DNA of 64,000 nt, taken from positions 1,736,001 through 1,800,000 of the forward strand of contig NZ_CP021111.1 in assembly GCF_002119665.1 (NCBI RefSeq), in the 5' to 3' direction. Source of the stretch: Bordetella genomosp. 13 (GTDB lineage: Bacteria > Pseudomonadota > Gammaproteobacteria > Burkholderiales > Burkholderiaceae_B). Position numbers and translations under genes: made by a program. Below the pieces are notes generated by a model that did no database searches, was not told the DNA's origin, and saw nothing but the letters and a program-made list of their open reading frames with translations. Below, piece by piece: positions 47,396 through 56,354 of the stretch (position 1 is the first letter of the stretch; every line of letters begins with the position of its first letter).

Positions 47396-48247
47396 TCAAG
47401 GATGTCCGACGCAGTCGTAGACGGTCTGTCCACGCAGGCGGAAGCTGCGGCTTATATAGGTGAAATTCTCGGAATGCCCCGCGAACAGCAGCCCGCCCGG
47501 CTTGAGCAGCGGCACGAAGCGCTGCAGGATCTTCGACTGCGTGGGCTTGTCGAAGTAGATCATCACATTGCGACAGAAGATGACGTCGAAGCGTTCGGAC
47601 AGCGGCCAGTCGGCGGCCAGCAGGTTCAGCGTCTCGAACGTCACCATCTCCTGGATCTCGGGCCGCACTTTCACCTGCCCGCTGTTCTCGCCCTTGCCGC
47701 GCAGGAAAAAGCGCTTGAGGCGTGCCTCGTCCAGCTTGGACACGCGCTCGTAGGGATAGACCCCCGCCCGCGCGCGCGCCAGCACCTGCGTGTCGATGTC
47801 GGTGGCCACCACGCGGCAGGACGAGGCGCGCGGGCCCAGCGTCTCGGCCAGGGTGATGGCGATGGAGTAAGGTTCTTCACCGGTGGATGCGGCACAGCAC
47901 CACACCGACACCGGCCCGCCGCGCGAGCGCGCGAATTCGGCCAGGATCGGAAAATGATGCGATTCGCGGAAGAACGCCGTCAGGTTGGTGGTGAGCGCAT
48001 TGACGAAGTTCTCCCACTCCGCCGCGCCCGGCTCGTGCTCCAGGTGGTCCAGGTAGCCGCCGAAGTCCTGCCGGCCCAGCGCGCGCAGGCGCCGCGCCAG
48101 TCGGCTGTAGACCATCTCGCGCTTGTGCTCGCCCAGCGAGATGCCGGCGCGCGCATAGATCATGCGCCGTACGCGCGAGAAGTCCTGGTCGCGGAACTCG
48201 AACTGGCGTTCGGAAGTGAAGGCCGGCGAGAGCTGGGCGGTGGCCAC
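47396..48247 (-). CDS. cheR: Chemoreceptor methyltransferase CheR
   Basis: 283-residue SAM-dependent methyltransferase that methylates receptor glutamates. It shows the N-terminal helical domain ([38 protein letters not shown]), the SAM-binding region [21 protein letters not shown], and the beta-subdomain/pentapeptide-binding part with [14 protein letters not shown] and [19 protein letters not shown] at 48247 has AAGGA six bases upstream; a TTG two codons earlier is an alternative. Receptors B and C carry the docking pentapeptide CheR binds. Confidence 0.97.
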   Translation of the reverse strand: MATAQLSPAFTSERQFEFRDQDFSRVRRMIYARAGISLGEHKREMVYSRLARRLRALGRQDFGGYLDHLEHEPGAAEWENFVNALTTNLTAFFRESHHFPILAEFARSRGGPVSVWCCAASTGEEPYSIAITLAETLGPRASSCRVVATDIDTQVLARARAGVYPYERVSKLDEARLKRFFLRGKGENSGQVKVRPEIQEMVTFETLNLLAADWPLSERFDVIFCRNVMIYFDKPTQSKILQRFVPLLKPGGLLFAGHSENFTYISRSFRLRGQTVYDCVGHP

Positions 48248-48262
48248 ACGCAATCCTTCGCG

Positions 48263-50179
48263 TCAGGAGCCGGCAAGCGCCAGGCCGGAGGGCGGATCGC
48301 CGCCCTGCACCAGCTCCGGTCGGCCACGGCCTTGCAGCTGCGCGGCGGGAGCGTCGATGACTTCGCGCGCGTTGATGCGGAACACCGCCACGGCCTCGGC
48401 CAGGCGCTGCGCCTGTTCCTGCAGCGAGCCCGCGGCAGCGGCGGCCTCTTCGACCAGCGCCGCGTTCTGCTGCGTCACCTCGTCCATCTGCGACACCGCG
48501 CGGTTCACCTGGTCGATGCCGCTGGACTGCTCTTCGGACGCCGCCGAGATCTCGCCCATGATGTCCGTCACCCGCTTGACCGAGGCCACGATCTCCTGCA
48601 TCGTCGCGCCAGCTCGTTCGACCTGCTGCGAACCCGTGCCCACCTTGCTGACCGAATCCTCGATCAGCACCTTGATTTCCTTGGCCGCCTGCGCGCTGCG
48701 CTGCGCCAGCGAGCGCACCTCGCCCGCCACCACCGCGAAGCCCTTGCCCTGCTCGCCGGCACGGGCCGCTTCCACCGCCGCGTTCAGCGCCAGGATGTTG
48801 GTCTGGAACGCGATGCCGTCGATGACCGACACGATCTCGGAGATCTTGCGCGAGCTGGCCGAGATGCCGTCCATGGTGTGAACCACCTCGGACACGGCCA
48901 CGCCGCCGCGCTCGGCGACCTGCGACGCGCTGGCCGCCAGCTGATTGGCCTGGCGCGCGTTGTCGGCGTTCTGCTTCACCGTCGAAGCCAGTTGCTCCAT
49001 CGAAGCCGCGGTTTCTTCCAGCGAGGCCGCCTGCTGTTCGGTGCGGCTGGACAGGTCGGTGTTGCCGGCCGAGATTTCCTGGGCGCCGACGTTGATCTCG
49101 TCCACCCCGCGGCGCACCGCGCTGACCGTACGCGTCAGGCTTTCCTGCATGCGTCGCAGCGCGGCGAAGAGCTGGCCGATCTCGTTGTTGCTGCGCATCT
49201 CGACGCGCGTTGCCAGGTCGCCCGCGGCGATGCGGTCGAAATGATGGCCGGCTTCCTTCAAGGGCCGCAGCACGCGGCCGCGCAGGAAGACATAGGTCAT
49301 GAACACCAGCACCGAGGCCACCGCGGCGCCCAGCGCCACGGCGCCCAGAATGTATTGATAGCGGGTCTCGGCCAGGGCATAGGCCTCGGCACCCCGTTCG
49401 GCGCGCCACGTATCGAACGCATCGGCCGACCGCTGGAAGCGGGCTTCCGCCGCCTCGAGCGCGCCGTCGGCCTGCTTGCGGTAGGCGGCCAGGTCGCCGC
49501 GCTGCAGCGCGCCAACCGTGGGCGTGATGCCTTGCTGCACGATGGCACGATACGCGTCTTCGAATTCGGTGAGTACGGCCTTGGCCTCTTCAGGCTTGGG
49601 CAGCGCCTGGTAGCGCTCGAACTCGGTCTGCGCGCGGCCGAGGCTGGACTGGGCGCGTTGCACCATGGCGGCGGCCGGGCCGTTCAGGCCCTGCGGGATC
49701 ACGGGCGCCACGGCGGCCGGCACGGCGATGGGGGTGGGCGCGGCGGCAGGCGCGGCCGCGGGTGCCGCCGCGCCATCGGCGGCGGGCGCGGCCGCGGGTG
49801 CCGCCGCGCCATCGGCGGCGGGCGCGGCCGGCGTGGCCGCAGCGGCCACGGCTGCCGCCATCGCGGCGTTGGCCGCGCCGATGGCCGTCTTGGTCTGCTC
49901 GACCTGCGCCGAGTGCGCCGTCTCGAGGGCCTGCACCGTGACGCCGTAGTGCGCCACCGCGCCGCGGCTCAGTGCGCCGGACGCGTCCTTCGTGTGGCCA
50001 ACTACCTTGCCCATGGCATCGGACACGTCTTCCGTGCGCTTGAGCGCGGCCATCGTGTCATTGCCCAGGCGCAGCGAGTACACGCCCAGCACAGCGCCCA
50101 CCACCAGCAGGAAGGAGAAGAAGGCCAGCACGCCCAGCAGGCTGCTGCGAATAGTCAAGTTTGCGAGAATATTGCGCAC
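48263..50179 (-). CDS. Methyl-accepting chemotaxis protein D (no docking pentapeptide)
   Basis: 638-residue chemoreceptor in the che operon between cheW and cheR. Starting at GTG 50179 ([13 protein letters not shown]), TM1 is at about 13-32. The periplasmic domain has an unusual Ala/Pro-rich insert with a duplicated 12-residue unit. TM2 is near 310-330, followed by HAMP ([29 protein letters not shown]) and the signalling hairpin [20 protein letters not shown]. The C-terminus, SGLALAGS, lacks a docking pentapeptide. From the hairpin onward it is almost identical to receptors A and C. The start codon is a judgement; no ATG lies near TM1. Confidence 0.93.
   Translation of the reverse strand: MRNILANLTIRSSLLGVLAFFSFLLVVGAVLGVYSLRLGNDTMAALKRTEDVSDAMGKVVGHTKDASGALSRGAVAHYGVTVQALETAHSAQVEQTKTAIGAANAAMAAAVAAAATPAAPAADGAAAPAAAPAADGAAAPAAAPAAAPTPIAVPAAVAPVIPQGLNGPAAAMVQRAQSSLGRAQTEFERYQALPKPEEAKAVLTEFEDAYRAIVQQGITPTVGALQRGDLAAYRKQADGALEAAEARFQRSADAFDTWRAERGAEAYALAETRYQYILGAVALGAAVASVLVFMTYVFLRGRVLRPLKEAGHHFDRIAAGDLATRVEMRSNNEIGQLFAALRRMQESLTRTVSAVRRGVDEINVGAQEISAGNTDLSSRTEQQAASLEETAASMEQLASTVKQNADNARQANQLAASASQVAERGGVAVSEVVHTMDGISASSRKISEIVSVIDGIAFQTNILALNAAVEAARAGEQGKGFAVVAGEVRSLAQRSAQAAKEIKVLIEDSVSKVGTGSQQVERAGATMQEIVASVKRVTDIMGEISAASEEQSSGIDQVNRAVSQMDEVTQQNAALVEEAAAAAGSLQEQAQRLAEAVAVFRINAREVIDAPAAQLQGRGRPELVQGGDPPSGLALAGS
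49750..49821 (-). repeat. 36-bp tandem duplication in receptor D periplasmic domain
   Basis: Two perfect, adjacent 36-base copies (49750-49785 and 49786-49821), with a partial third. They encode two copies of a 12-residue Ala/Pro/Asp/Gly unit in the periplasmic region. Being a multiple of three, copy number can change without frameshift. Confidence 0.9.
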
Positions 50180-50258
50180 GATGTTTGTGAGTCCCGGTCC
50201 GCGATAGCTGCCATGCCTCGGGCACGGGGTAAGGTGCGCCCCGCCCCGCAGAGAAGGT

Positions 50259-50759
50259 TCAGGAAGCCGCCTTCTCCACCAGCGCCATTTCGTCACTGGT
50301 CATCAGGCGCTCGATATCCACCAGGATCAGCATGCGCTCGTCCACGGTGCCCAGCCCGGTGAGATACTCGGTGGACAGCGTGGCGCCGAACTCGGGCGCC
50401 GGGCGGATCTGGCCGGAATTCAGCATCAGCACGTCCGACACACCGTCGACCACGATGCCGACCACGCGGCGATCCAGGTTGAGGATGATGACGACGGTCT
50501 GCTCGTTGTATTCGACGCTGCCCAGGTTGAACTTGATGCGCAGGTCGACGATGGGCACGATGATGCCGCGCAGGTTCGTGACGCCCTTGATGAAAGGCGG
50601 CACGTTGGCGATGCGCGTGACCGCGCCCGCGTCGTAGCCGCGGATTTCCTGTACCTTGAGGATGTCGATCCCGTACTCTTCTTCGCCCAGCGTGAACACC
50701 AGGAACTCGCTGCCCTGGTCTTCCACGCGCGTCGCCTGGGTTTGCGGTTTGGCTGCCAT
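50259..50759 (-). CDS. cheW: Chemotaxis coupling protein CheW
   Basis: 166-residue scaffold connecting receptors to CheA. The two-SH3-like-subdomain CheW fold is evident: [60 protein letters not shown] (about 17-76) and [26 protein letters not shown]. Length is typical. It lies 12 bases downstream of cheA and upstream of receptor D. Confidence 0.98.
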   Translation of the reverse strand: MAAKPQTQATRVEDQGSEFLVFTLGEEEYGIDILKVQEIRGYDAGAVTRIANVPPFIKGVTNLRGIIVPIVDLRIKFNLGSVEYNEQTVVIILNLDRRVVGIVVDGVSDVLMLNSGQIRPAPEFGATLSTEYLTGLGTVDERMLILVDIERLMTSDEMALVEKAAS

Positions 50760-50771
50760 GGTCTTACTCCG

Positions 50772-52898
50772 TCAATTCAGGATGGCTTCGGGCTGGGCCC
50801 ATTTCTCGCGGTTGGCGCGTGCCAGTGCGAATACGTCGACGATCAGCGCTACGCTGCCGTCGCCAAGAATGGTGGCGGCCGAGATGCCGGGCACCTTGCG
50901 GTAATTGGCCTCGAGGTTTTTCACCACCACCTGGTGCTGACCGACGAGATGGTCGACCAGCAATGCGAAACGGCGATCCTCGGCCTGCATGATGACCGCG
51001 ATGGCCTGCGTGGGGTCGGGCTGCGCCCCGCCCACCGAGAACACCCGGTGCATCTCGACCAGCGGCAGGTACTCGCCGCGCACGTGCATGACGCGCTCGT
51101 TGCCGGCCACCGTGTACAGCTGGTCTTCGGTGGGCTGCAGCGATTCGGTGACGTGGTTCAGCGGAAGAATGAAGACTTCCTCGCCCACGCGCACGGACAT
51201 GCCGTCCAGGATGGCCAGCGTCAGCGGCAGCACGATGCGGGTGGTGGTGCCCTTGCCCGTCTCGCTGGACAGCTGCACGTGGCCCCCCATGTCCTGGATG
51301 TTGCGGCGGACGACGTCCATGCCGACGCCGCGTCCGGAGATGTCGGTGATCTGCTCGGCGGTGGAGAAGCCGGGCGCGAAGATCAGCTGCCAGACTTCTT
51401 CGTCGGGCATGTTCTCGTTGACGGCCATGCCCTGCGACAGCGCCTTCTTGAGAATGCGCTCGCGGTTCAGCCCGCCGCCGTCGTCGCTGACCTCGATGAC
51501 GATGTTGCCGCCGTTGTGCTGCGCGGACAGGACCAGTTGCCCCACCGGATCCTTGCCGGCGGCGATACGCTTCTCGGGCGTCTCGATGCCGTGGTCCAGG
51601 CTGTTGCGCACCAGGTGCGTCAGCGGATCGATGATGCGCTCGATCAGGCTCTTGTCGAGCTCGGTGGCGCGGCCGTAGGTCTGCAGCTCGATCTGCTTGC
51701 CCATCTTGCTCGCGATGTCGCGGACCAGGCGGGGGAAACGGCTGAACACGTAGTCCATCGGCATCATGCGGATGGACATCACCGATTCCTGCAGGTCGCG
51801 CGCATTGCGTTCGAGCTGCTCCATGCCGTTGAGCAGCCGATCGTGCAGGACCGGGTCGAGCGTGGAGGCGGTTTGCGCCAGCATGGCCTGCGTAATGACC
51901 AGTTCGCCGACCAGGTTGATGATCTGGTCCACCTTCTCGACGCCGACGCGGATCGACGTGGACTCTTTGTCGGCGTGCGGCGCGGCGGCCGGCCGGGCGG
52001 CGGCGCGGTTCGCGGCCGCGGCGGGCGCTGCAGCGGGTTCCGCCGCGGGTTGCGCCGCGGCAACGGGCGCCGCTGGCGTGAACGTGGCGGCGGCCTGCTC
52101 GAACTGCGCGAGCACGCCCTGGGCGGGCTCAGCCGGGCGGCCCTGCGTCGGCGCGGCCTCGCGGCCGATGTCGAGCTGGTCGGAATCGATGATGAAGCAG
52201 CAGACCGCCTCGATGTCGGCCGGCGAGCAGGTCGTCTGCACCCAGACGGTCAGCGCGTCGCCGGTGCGGTCGCTGGCCAGCACCTTGCCCAGGTTGCCCA
52301 TCTCTTCGAGCAGCGAGGCGGCATCCTTGTCGGATACGGCGCGGAACCGTACGCGGGTGGGCAGGTCGCCCGCGGGCGCCGCGGCAGCGGCAGCGGCAGC
52401 GGCAGCGGCGGGTTCGGCCGCGGGGACCGGCGCAGGCGCGGCCACGGGAGCCGGCGCCGCGGCAGGCTGTGCCGCGGCTGCGGGCGCGGCACCTGCGCCA
52501 TCTTCGAGCGCCAGTTGCCGCAGCACGGCGCAGATGCGCTCGAATACGGCCTCGTCGGGCTCCTCGGATGCCCGATAGGCGTCCAACTGGCTCTTCAGCA
52601 CGTCCTTCGTCTCCAGGAAAGTATCTACCATGTCGACGCGCAGCGCCATCTCTCCCCGACGAATGGCGTCCAGGAGGTTCTCAAGCAGGTGGGTGGTGCC
52701 GGCCAGCTTTTGAAAGCAGCCGAAAGTCGCCGCGCCGCCCTTGATGGAGTGGGCGGCGCGGAAGATAGCATTGAGCTGTTCGATGTCGGGCGCTTGCACG
52801 TCCAGTTCGAGCAGCAATTGCTCCATTTGGGCCAGCAGTTCGTCGGCTTCGTCGAAGAAAGTCTCGTAGAACTGACTGAGGTCCAGGCCAGAACTCAT
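50772..52898 (-). CDS. cheA: Chemotaxis histidine kinase CheA
   Basis: 708-residue kinase. The Hpt/P1 domain has phospho-acceptor H50 (RAAHSIKGGAATFG). It is followed by an Ala/Pro-rich linker (with a GCGGCA repeat), a P2-like segment, an Ala-rich linker, the P3 dimerisation helices (KVDQIINLVGELVITQAML), and the P4 ATPase with N-box THLVRNSLDHGIE, G1 DDGGGLNRERI and G2 GRGVGMDVVRRN. The CheW-like P5 domain is at the C-terminus (LTLAILDGMSVRVGEEVFILPL). It phosphorylates CheY and CheB. Confidence 0.98.
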   Translation of the reverse strand: MSSGLDLSQFYETFFDEADELLAQMEQLLLELDVQAPDIEQLNAIFRAAHSIKGGAATFGCFQKLAGTTHLLENLLDAIRRGEMALRVDMVDTFLETKDVLKSQLDAYRASEEPDEAVFERICAVLRQLALEDGAGAAPAAAAQPAAAPAPVAAPAPVPAAEPAAAAAAAAAAAPAGDLPTRVRFRAVSDKDAASLLEEMGNLGKVLASDRTGDALTVWVQTTCSPADIEAVCCFIIDSDQLDIGREAAPTQGRPAEPAQGVLAQFEQAAATFTPAAPVAAAQPAAEPAAAPAAAANRAAARPAAAPHADKESTSIRVGVEKVDQIINLVGELVITQAMLAQTASTLDPVLHDRLLNGMEQLERNARDLQESVMSIRMMPMDYVFSRFPRLVRDIASKMGKQIELQTYGRATELDKSLIERIIDPLTHLVRNSLDHGIETPEKRIAAGKDPVGQLVLSAQHNGGNIVIEVSDDGGGLNRERILKKALSQGMAVNENMPDEEVWQLIFAPGFSTAEQITDISGRGVGMDVVRRNIQDMGGHVQLSSETGKGTTTRIVLPLTLAILDGMSVRVGEEVFILPLNHVTESLQPTEDQLYTVAGNERVMHVRGEYLPLVEMHRVFSVGGAQPDPTQAIAVIMQAEDRRFALLVDHLVGQHQVVVKNLEANYRKVPGISAATILGDGSVALIVDVFALARANREKWAQPEAILN
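52381..52410 (+). repeat. Hexanucleotide repeat (GCGGCA)4-5 in cheA linker
   Basis: Four perfect GCGGCA units plus one near-perfect unit (GCGGCG). On the minus strand they encode the poly-Ala part of the linker between the CheA P1 and P2 regions. Unit changes alter linker length in frame. Confidence 0.85.
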
Positions 52899-52928
52899 GA
52901 CAGGTATTTGCCTTTGATGTAAACCGGG

Positions 52929-53309
52929 TCAACCCTGAGGCATTTCGCCCAGCAGCTCGGCAGCCAGGTCCACCAGCACTTGCGGGTCGAGCGGCTTGTT
53001 CAGCCAGCCGCTCACACCCAGCTCGCGCGCGGCGGACTTGCTGATGTCGTCTTCTTCGGTGGTGAGCACCAGGACGGGCACGTCCTGGTACTGGGGCTGT
53101 TCGCGCAGGCCCTGTATGAGCCCCAGCCCGCCCAGTACGGGCATGTTCCAGTCGCTGACCACCAGGTCGACCTGGCTGGTTTGCGCCAGGTCCAGGGCTT
53201 CCTTGCCATTGCTGGCCGCCAGCACCTGCCATCCGGCTTGCGACAGCACGCTCTTGACGATCATGCGCATGGTCGTCGAATCGTCCGCCACCAGAATCGT
53301 GGATGCCAT
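52929..53309 (-). CDS. CheY-like single-domain response regulator
   Basis: 126-residue receiver domain. Acidic pocket VADDSTTMR (D9/D10), phospho-acceptor D53 ([12 protein letters not shown]), T83 (VLTTEEDD) and K105 (LNKPLDPQ) are all present. It resembles the PilG/CheY-type regulators found with cheA in betaproteobacteria. With cheY proper next to cheZ, this second receiver between motB and cheA may serve as a phosphate sink or a separate output; sequence cannot decide. Confidence 0.93.
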   Translation of the reverse strand: MASTILVADDSTTMRMIVKSVLSQAGWQVLAASNGKEALDLAQTSQVDLVVSDWNMPVLGGLGLIQGLREQPQYQDVPVLVLTTEEDDISKSAARELGVSGWLNKPLDPQVLVDLAAELLGEMPQG

Positions 53310-53317
53310 TGCTATTC

Positions 53318-54265
53318 CTATTGCGTCGCCGGCGCTTCGGCGCCGGATTGCGTGCTGAGGGTCTGTCCGACTTGTTGCGCGCTGCCTGCCGAGACGTCCG
53401 CCGCGGCGGCGTTCTCGGTCTCGAGGCGGCGCTGCGTCGCTTCGTTCAGTACCACCAGACTGATGCGGCGGTTAACGGCAGCGTACGGGTCATCCTTAAC
53501 CATGCTCATGCTCGAGGCCAGTCCCTGCACCCGGATGACCTTGCCTTCGTTCATGCCGCCGGCCACCAGTTCCTGCCGCGATGCATTGGCGCGATCGGCG
53601 GAGAGTTCCCAGTTGCTGTAGGCGCGCTCGCCGCGCGCATACTGCGTAGCGTCGGTATGGCCGGCGATGCTGACTTTGTTGGGCAGCTCGTTCAGCACCG
53701 GCCCCAGCTCGCGCAGGATGTCGCGCATATAGGGCTGCACCTCCGCCCTGCCCGTGGCGAACATCGGCCGGTTCTGGCTGTCGACGATCTGCACGCGCAA
53801 CCCTTCGGTGGTGATGTCGATCAGCAGCTGCGGACGGAACTTCTGCAGCACCGGGCTGTTCTCGATGACGGACTCGAGCCGCTGGCGCAGGCGCTCGAGG
53901 CGATGTCGGTCGCGGCGATCGGCGTCGGGATTGACTTGCTGCGACTGCATGCGCGTGCCTTGCGAGCGACGGACCTCGCCTTCGTCGCGCAGCGTGTCGG
54001 GACCGCCGCCAGGAATGGCGCTGCGCTCGGCCGAGTTCTTCGGCCCGCCCGCGATGGCGACGCTGAGCGGCATGCGGAAGTAGTCGGCGATACCCTTCAA
54101 CTCTTCCCGGGGCACGATGCTGATCAGCCACATGACCAGGAAGAACGCCATCATGGCGGTGATGAAGTCGGCGTAGGCGATCTTCCAGCTGCCGCCGTGA
54201 TGCGCGCTCCCGTGCCCCGACCGCTTGCGGCGAATGACGACGCGGTGGTTGTTGACGGTGCTCAT
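53318..54265 (-). CDS. motB: Flagellar stator protein MotB
   Basis: 315-residue stator subunit anchored to peptidoglycan. The N-terminal basic tail precedes a single TM with the proton-binding Asp (WKIAYADFITAMMAFFLVMWLISI, about 27-50, Asp in YADF). The C-terminal OmpA-like domain has VSIAGHTDATQYARGERAYSNWELSADRANASRQELV and RISLVVL. It starts 15 bases after motA ends. Confidence 0.98.
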   Translation of the reverse strand: MSTVNNHRVVIRRKRSGHGSAHHGGSWKIAYADFITAMMAFFLVMWLISIVPREELKGIADYFRMPLSVAIAGGPKNSAERSAIPGGGPDTLRDEGEVRRSQGTRMQSQQVNPDADRRDRHRLERLRQRLESVIENSPVLQKFRPQLLIDITTEGLRVQIVDSQNRPMFATGRAEVQPYMRDILRELGPVLNELPNKVSIAGHTDATQYARGERAYSNWELSADRANASRQELVAGGMNEGKVIRVQGLASSMSMVKDDPYAAVNRRISLVVLNEATQRRLETENAAAADVSAGSAQQVGQTLSTQSGAEAPATQ

Positions 54266-54280
54266 GGTGACCTATGTCCG

Positions 54281-55156
54281 TCAGGCGCGGCCAGGCGACG
54301 CGGACTTGGCCTGGCGCACGTGTTCTTCGAGTTCGCTGAAGGTGGGACGCACCGCCGAATACAGCACCTTGCGGCCGAATTCGACGGCCAGCTGCGGCGG
54401 GTAGCCGTTCATGCTGGCCAGCAGCGTGACCTTGATGCACTCGAGCACCTTGATCGATTCTTCGTTGCGGCGCTCGACCCGCGAGGCCAGCGGACCGACG
54501 AAACCGTAGGACAGCAGGATGCCCAGGAAGGTACCGACCATCGCCTTGGAGATCAGGTCGCCCAGGATCGCCGGGGGCTGGTCGACCGCGGCCAGTGCCT
54601 TGATCACCCCCAGCACGGCGGCCACGATACCGAAGGCCGGCAGGCCGTCCGCCACGTGGCGCAGCGCGTTCACCGGCACGTCGCGCTCGTGGCGATACGT
54701 GTCGATTTCCTCGTCCATCAGCGTCTCGATCTCGAACGAGCTCATGTTCCCGCTGATCATGATGCGCAGATAGTCGGTGATGAACTCCATCAGCTTGGGA
54801 TCGCGCATGATGCCCGGATACTCGCTGAAGATCGGGCTCGAGGAAGGATCCTCGATGTGCGATTCGATCGCCATCAGACCCTCGCGCCGCGCCTTGTTCA
54901 GAAGCACGTACAGCAGAGCCATGAGCTCCATGTACACCTGCTTGCTGTACGGCGACCCCTTGAGCGCGTGCGGAATCGACTCTTTGACGAGCGCCAGCGA
55001 TTTCTTGCTGTTGCTCGCCAGGAAGGCGCCGAAGGCCGCGCCTCCGATCAAGACCAGCTCGAGAGGCTGATACAGCGCGCCCAGATGGCCGCCGAGCCCC
55101 ACGTAGCTGCCGATCACCGCGACGATGACCACCAGATAACCGATAACGATCAACAC
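54281..55156 (-). CDS. motA: Flagellar stator protein MotA
   Basis: 291-residue four-TM stator protein. It begins at GTG 55156 (VLIVIGYLVVIVAVIGSYVG), with AGGGG six bases upstream; this start matches the family N-terminus. It contains GALYQPLELVLIGGAAFGAFL, the cytoplasmic torque loop (RHERDVPVNALRHVADGLPAFGIVAAVLGVIKAL) and GTFLGILLSYGFVGPLA. It is the first gene of the motAB-che operon and is preceded by a FliA-like promoter. Confidence 0.97.
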   Translation of the reverse strand: MLIVIGYLVVIVAVIGSYVGLGGHLGALYQPLELVLIGGAAFGAFLASNSKKSLALVKESIPHALKGSPYSKQVYMELMALLYVLLNKARREGLMAIESHIEDPSSSPIFSEYPGIMRDPKLMEFITDYLRIMISGNMSSFEIETLMDEEIDTYRHERDVPVNALRHVADGLPAFGIVAAVLGVIKALAAVDQPPAILGDLISKAMVGTFLGILLSYGFVGPLASRVERRNEESIKVLECIKVTLLASMNGYPPQLAVEFGRKVLYSAVRPTFSELEEHVRQAKSASPGRA

Positions 55157-55230
55157 ATCAGGCCCCTGCCAATGTAGTCCAGACAATCCCTCGATAATGA
55201 TCCCCCGCCGACGCACCAGCAAAAACGCGG

Positions 55231-55257
55231 GTTACGGGGGGTTTTTCGGGGTTTTTG
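55231..55257 (-). promoter_or_regulatory. Variant FliA (sigma-28) promoter for motAB-che
   Basis: On the minus strand: CAAA (55257-55254), 15 bases, CCCGTAAC (55238-55231). It differs from the fliC element (TAAA/GCCGTAAC) by one base in each box. It sits in the short flhC-motA gap, 75 bases before motA, where a late promoter for the motility-chemotaxis operon is expected. Confidence 0.65.
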
Positions 55258-55282
55258 CCGAGTTTGCGCACCCTTAAGGATG

Positions 55283-55858
55283 TCAGGAGCGTGCCGTATC
55301 CAGGCTGGCCTTGCCGGACACCCCGCGCGCCTTGGCGGCACGCGTCTTGCCCGCTCGTGGAGGCGGACGGCAGATGGCGCAGACGAAATCGGACTGCGGA
55401 TCATGCGCGTGGGCGATGAAATGCCCGCCGCACTGCCGGCATGCCGAGAGCTGCAACATGCCGCCATCGAAGAAGCGCACCAGCATCCAGGCGCGCGTGA
55501 AGCTCAGCACAGGCTCGTCGGCCGGCACGCCGTCGACGCCGGCATGCTCGAGATACAGGCGATAGGCGTCGATGATCGCCCGGATGCCCTTGCTCGACGT
55601 GCGCGCATTGAGGAAAGAGTAGACGTTGTAGAACAGCGACGAATGGATATTCGGCAGCCAGGTCATGAACCAGTCGACCGAGAACGGCAGCATGCCCTTC
55701 GGGGGCGAGCAACCGCGGATCTCGCGATACAGGCGCGCCAGCCTGTCATGGCTGAGACTGGTTTCGGCCTCGAGCACCTGGAGCCGTGCGCCCAGCGTGA
55801 TCATGGAACTGGCCAGCAGGATCTCGTCCGCTTCCTGCGAAACACTCTTGATTGCCAT
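55283..55858 (-). CDS. flhC: Flagellar master regulator FlhC
   Basis: 191-residue DNA-binding half of the FlhD4C2 activator. The zinc-binding cysteines are C140, C143, C160 and C163 (SACRQCGGHF; DFVCAICRPP). FlhC-specific sequence includes EADEILLASSMITLGARLQVLEAET, CSPPKGMLPFSVDWFMTWLPNIHSSLFYN and RAWMLVRFFDGGML. It follows flhD by 12 bases. In Bordetella the equivalent locus (frlAB) is the Bvg-repressed top of the flagellar cascade (established knowledge). Confidence 0.98.
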   Translation of the reverse strand: MAIKSVSQEADEILLASSMITLGARLQVLEAETSLSHDRLARLYREIRGCSPPKGMLPFSVDWFMTWLPNIHSSLFYNVYSFLNARTSSKGIRAIIDAYRLYLEHAGVDGVPADEPVLSFTRAWMLVRFFDGGMLQLSACRQCGGHFIAHAHDPQSDFVCAICRPPPRAGKTRAAKARGVSGKASLDTARS

Positions 55859-55870
55859 GGCGGGCGGCCG

Positions 55871-56194
55871 TCAGGCCAGTTCTTCTACGGGCTGCTTGGC
55901 CAGCAGGATGGTGGCGTGCGCCTGCTGCAGCGCGCCGCCCAGTACGTCTTGCGTCAACGCGGACAGCAGACTGTAGTCGTCGAAGCGGAAGCGGCACAGT
56001 AGCGAGCTGGAGCTGGCCAGCTTGACCAGTTGCGCCGGCGACAGGCGCAGGAGGATGTCCGCGACCTCGGTGCTGAAACCAAGGCGGAACATCGATGCGG
56101 CATGATCGTCGCGCAGCATGCGTTGCGCCAGAAGAAGATACGACAAGTTGACTTCGCGGATATCGGCGAGCAATGAATTGTCTGCTGGTTTCAT
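55871..56194 (-). CDS. flhD: Flagellar master regulator FlhD
   Basis: 107-residue helical partner of FlhC. It contains [52 protein letters not shown] and LCRFRFDDY, all family-typical. A strong AGGAG ribosome site precedes the ATG. It is transcribed divergently from fliA across a 410-base region with several symmetric elements. Confidence 0.98.
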   Translation of the reverse strand: MKPADNSLLADIREVNLSYLLLAQRMLRDDHAASMFRLGFSTEVADILLRLSPAQLVKLASSSSLLCRFRFDDYSLLSALTQDVLGGALQQAHATILLAKQPVEELA

Positions 56195-56281
56195 TCTTTA
56201 CTCCTGTGACATTCGCCACGTTGCTGGGTGCAGGCGGCGCCCCCGTGTACTCGCACCGCCTGTCGTTCTGTGAACTTATGC

Positions 56282-56296
56282 GAAATGTGTCATTTC
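56282..56296. repeat. Perfect inverted repeat upstream of flhDC
   Basis: GAAATG at 56282-56287, spacer TGT, CATTTC at 56291-56296. It lies about 90-100 bases upstream of the flhD start, a plausible operator position. Confidence 0.6.
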
Positions 56297-56299
56297 ATC

Positions 56300-56321
56300 G
56301 CAATTTGCCAGCAATTTACCA
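56300..56321. repeat. Tandem 11-base direct repeat upstream of flhDC
   Basis: GCAATTTGCCA (56300-56310) is followed immediately by GCAATTTACCA (56311-56321), one mismatch. Phased direct repeats of one helical turn are typical of cooperative regulator binding. Confidence 0.6.
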
Positions 56322-56339
56322 CGCACTTCGTCAATTTTT

Positions 56340-56354
56340 ATGACAGTCATGTCA
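56340..56354. repeat. TGACA-GTCA-TGTCA palindrome upstream of flhDC
   Basis: TGACA (56341-56345) and TGTCA (56350-56354) are inverted repeats with a 4-base spacer; ATGACAGTCAT (56340-56350) is itself a perfect palindrome. A-rich and T-rich flanks surround it. Confidence 0.55.

Noticed and set aside
46634..50362. 1242-codon plus-strand open frame
   Set aside because: Antisense to cheB, cheR and receptor D; the length results from a lack of stop codons in GC-rich shadow frames.
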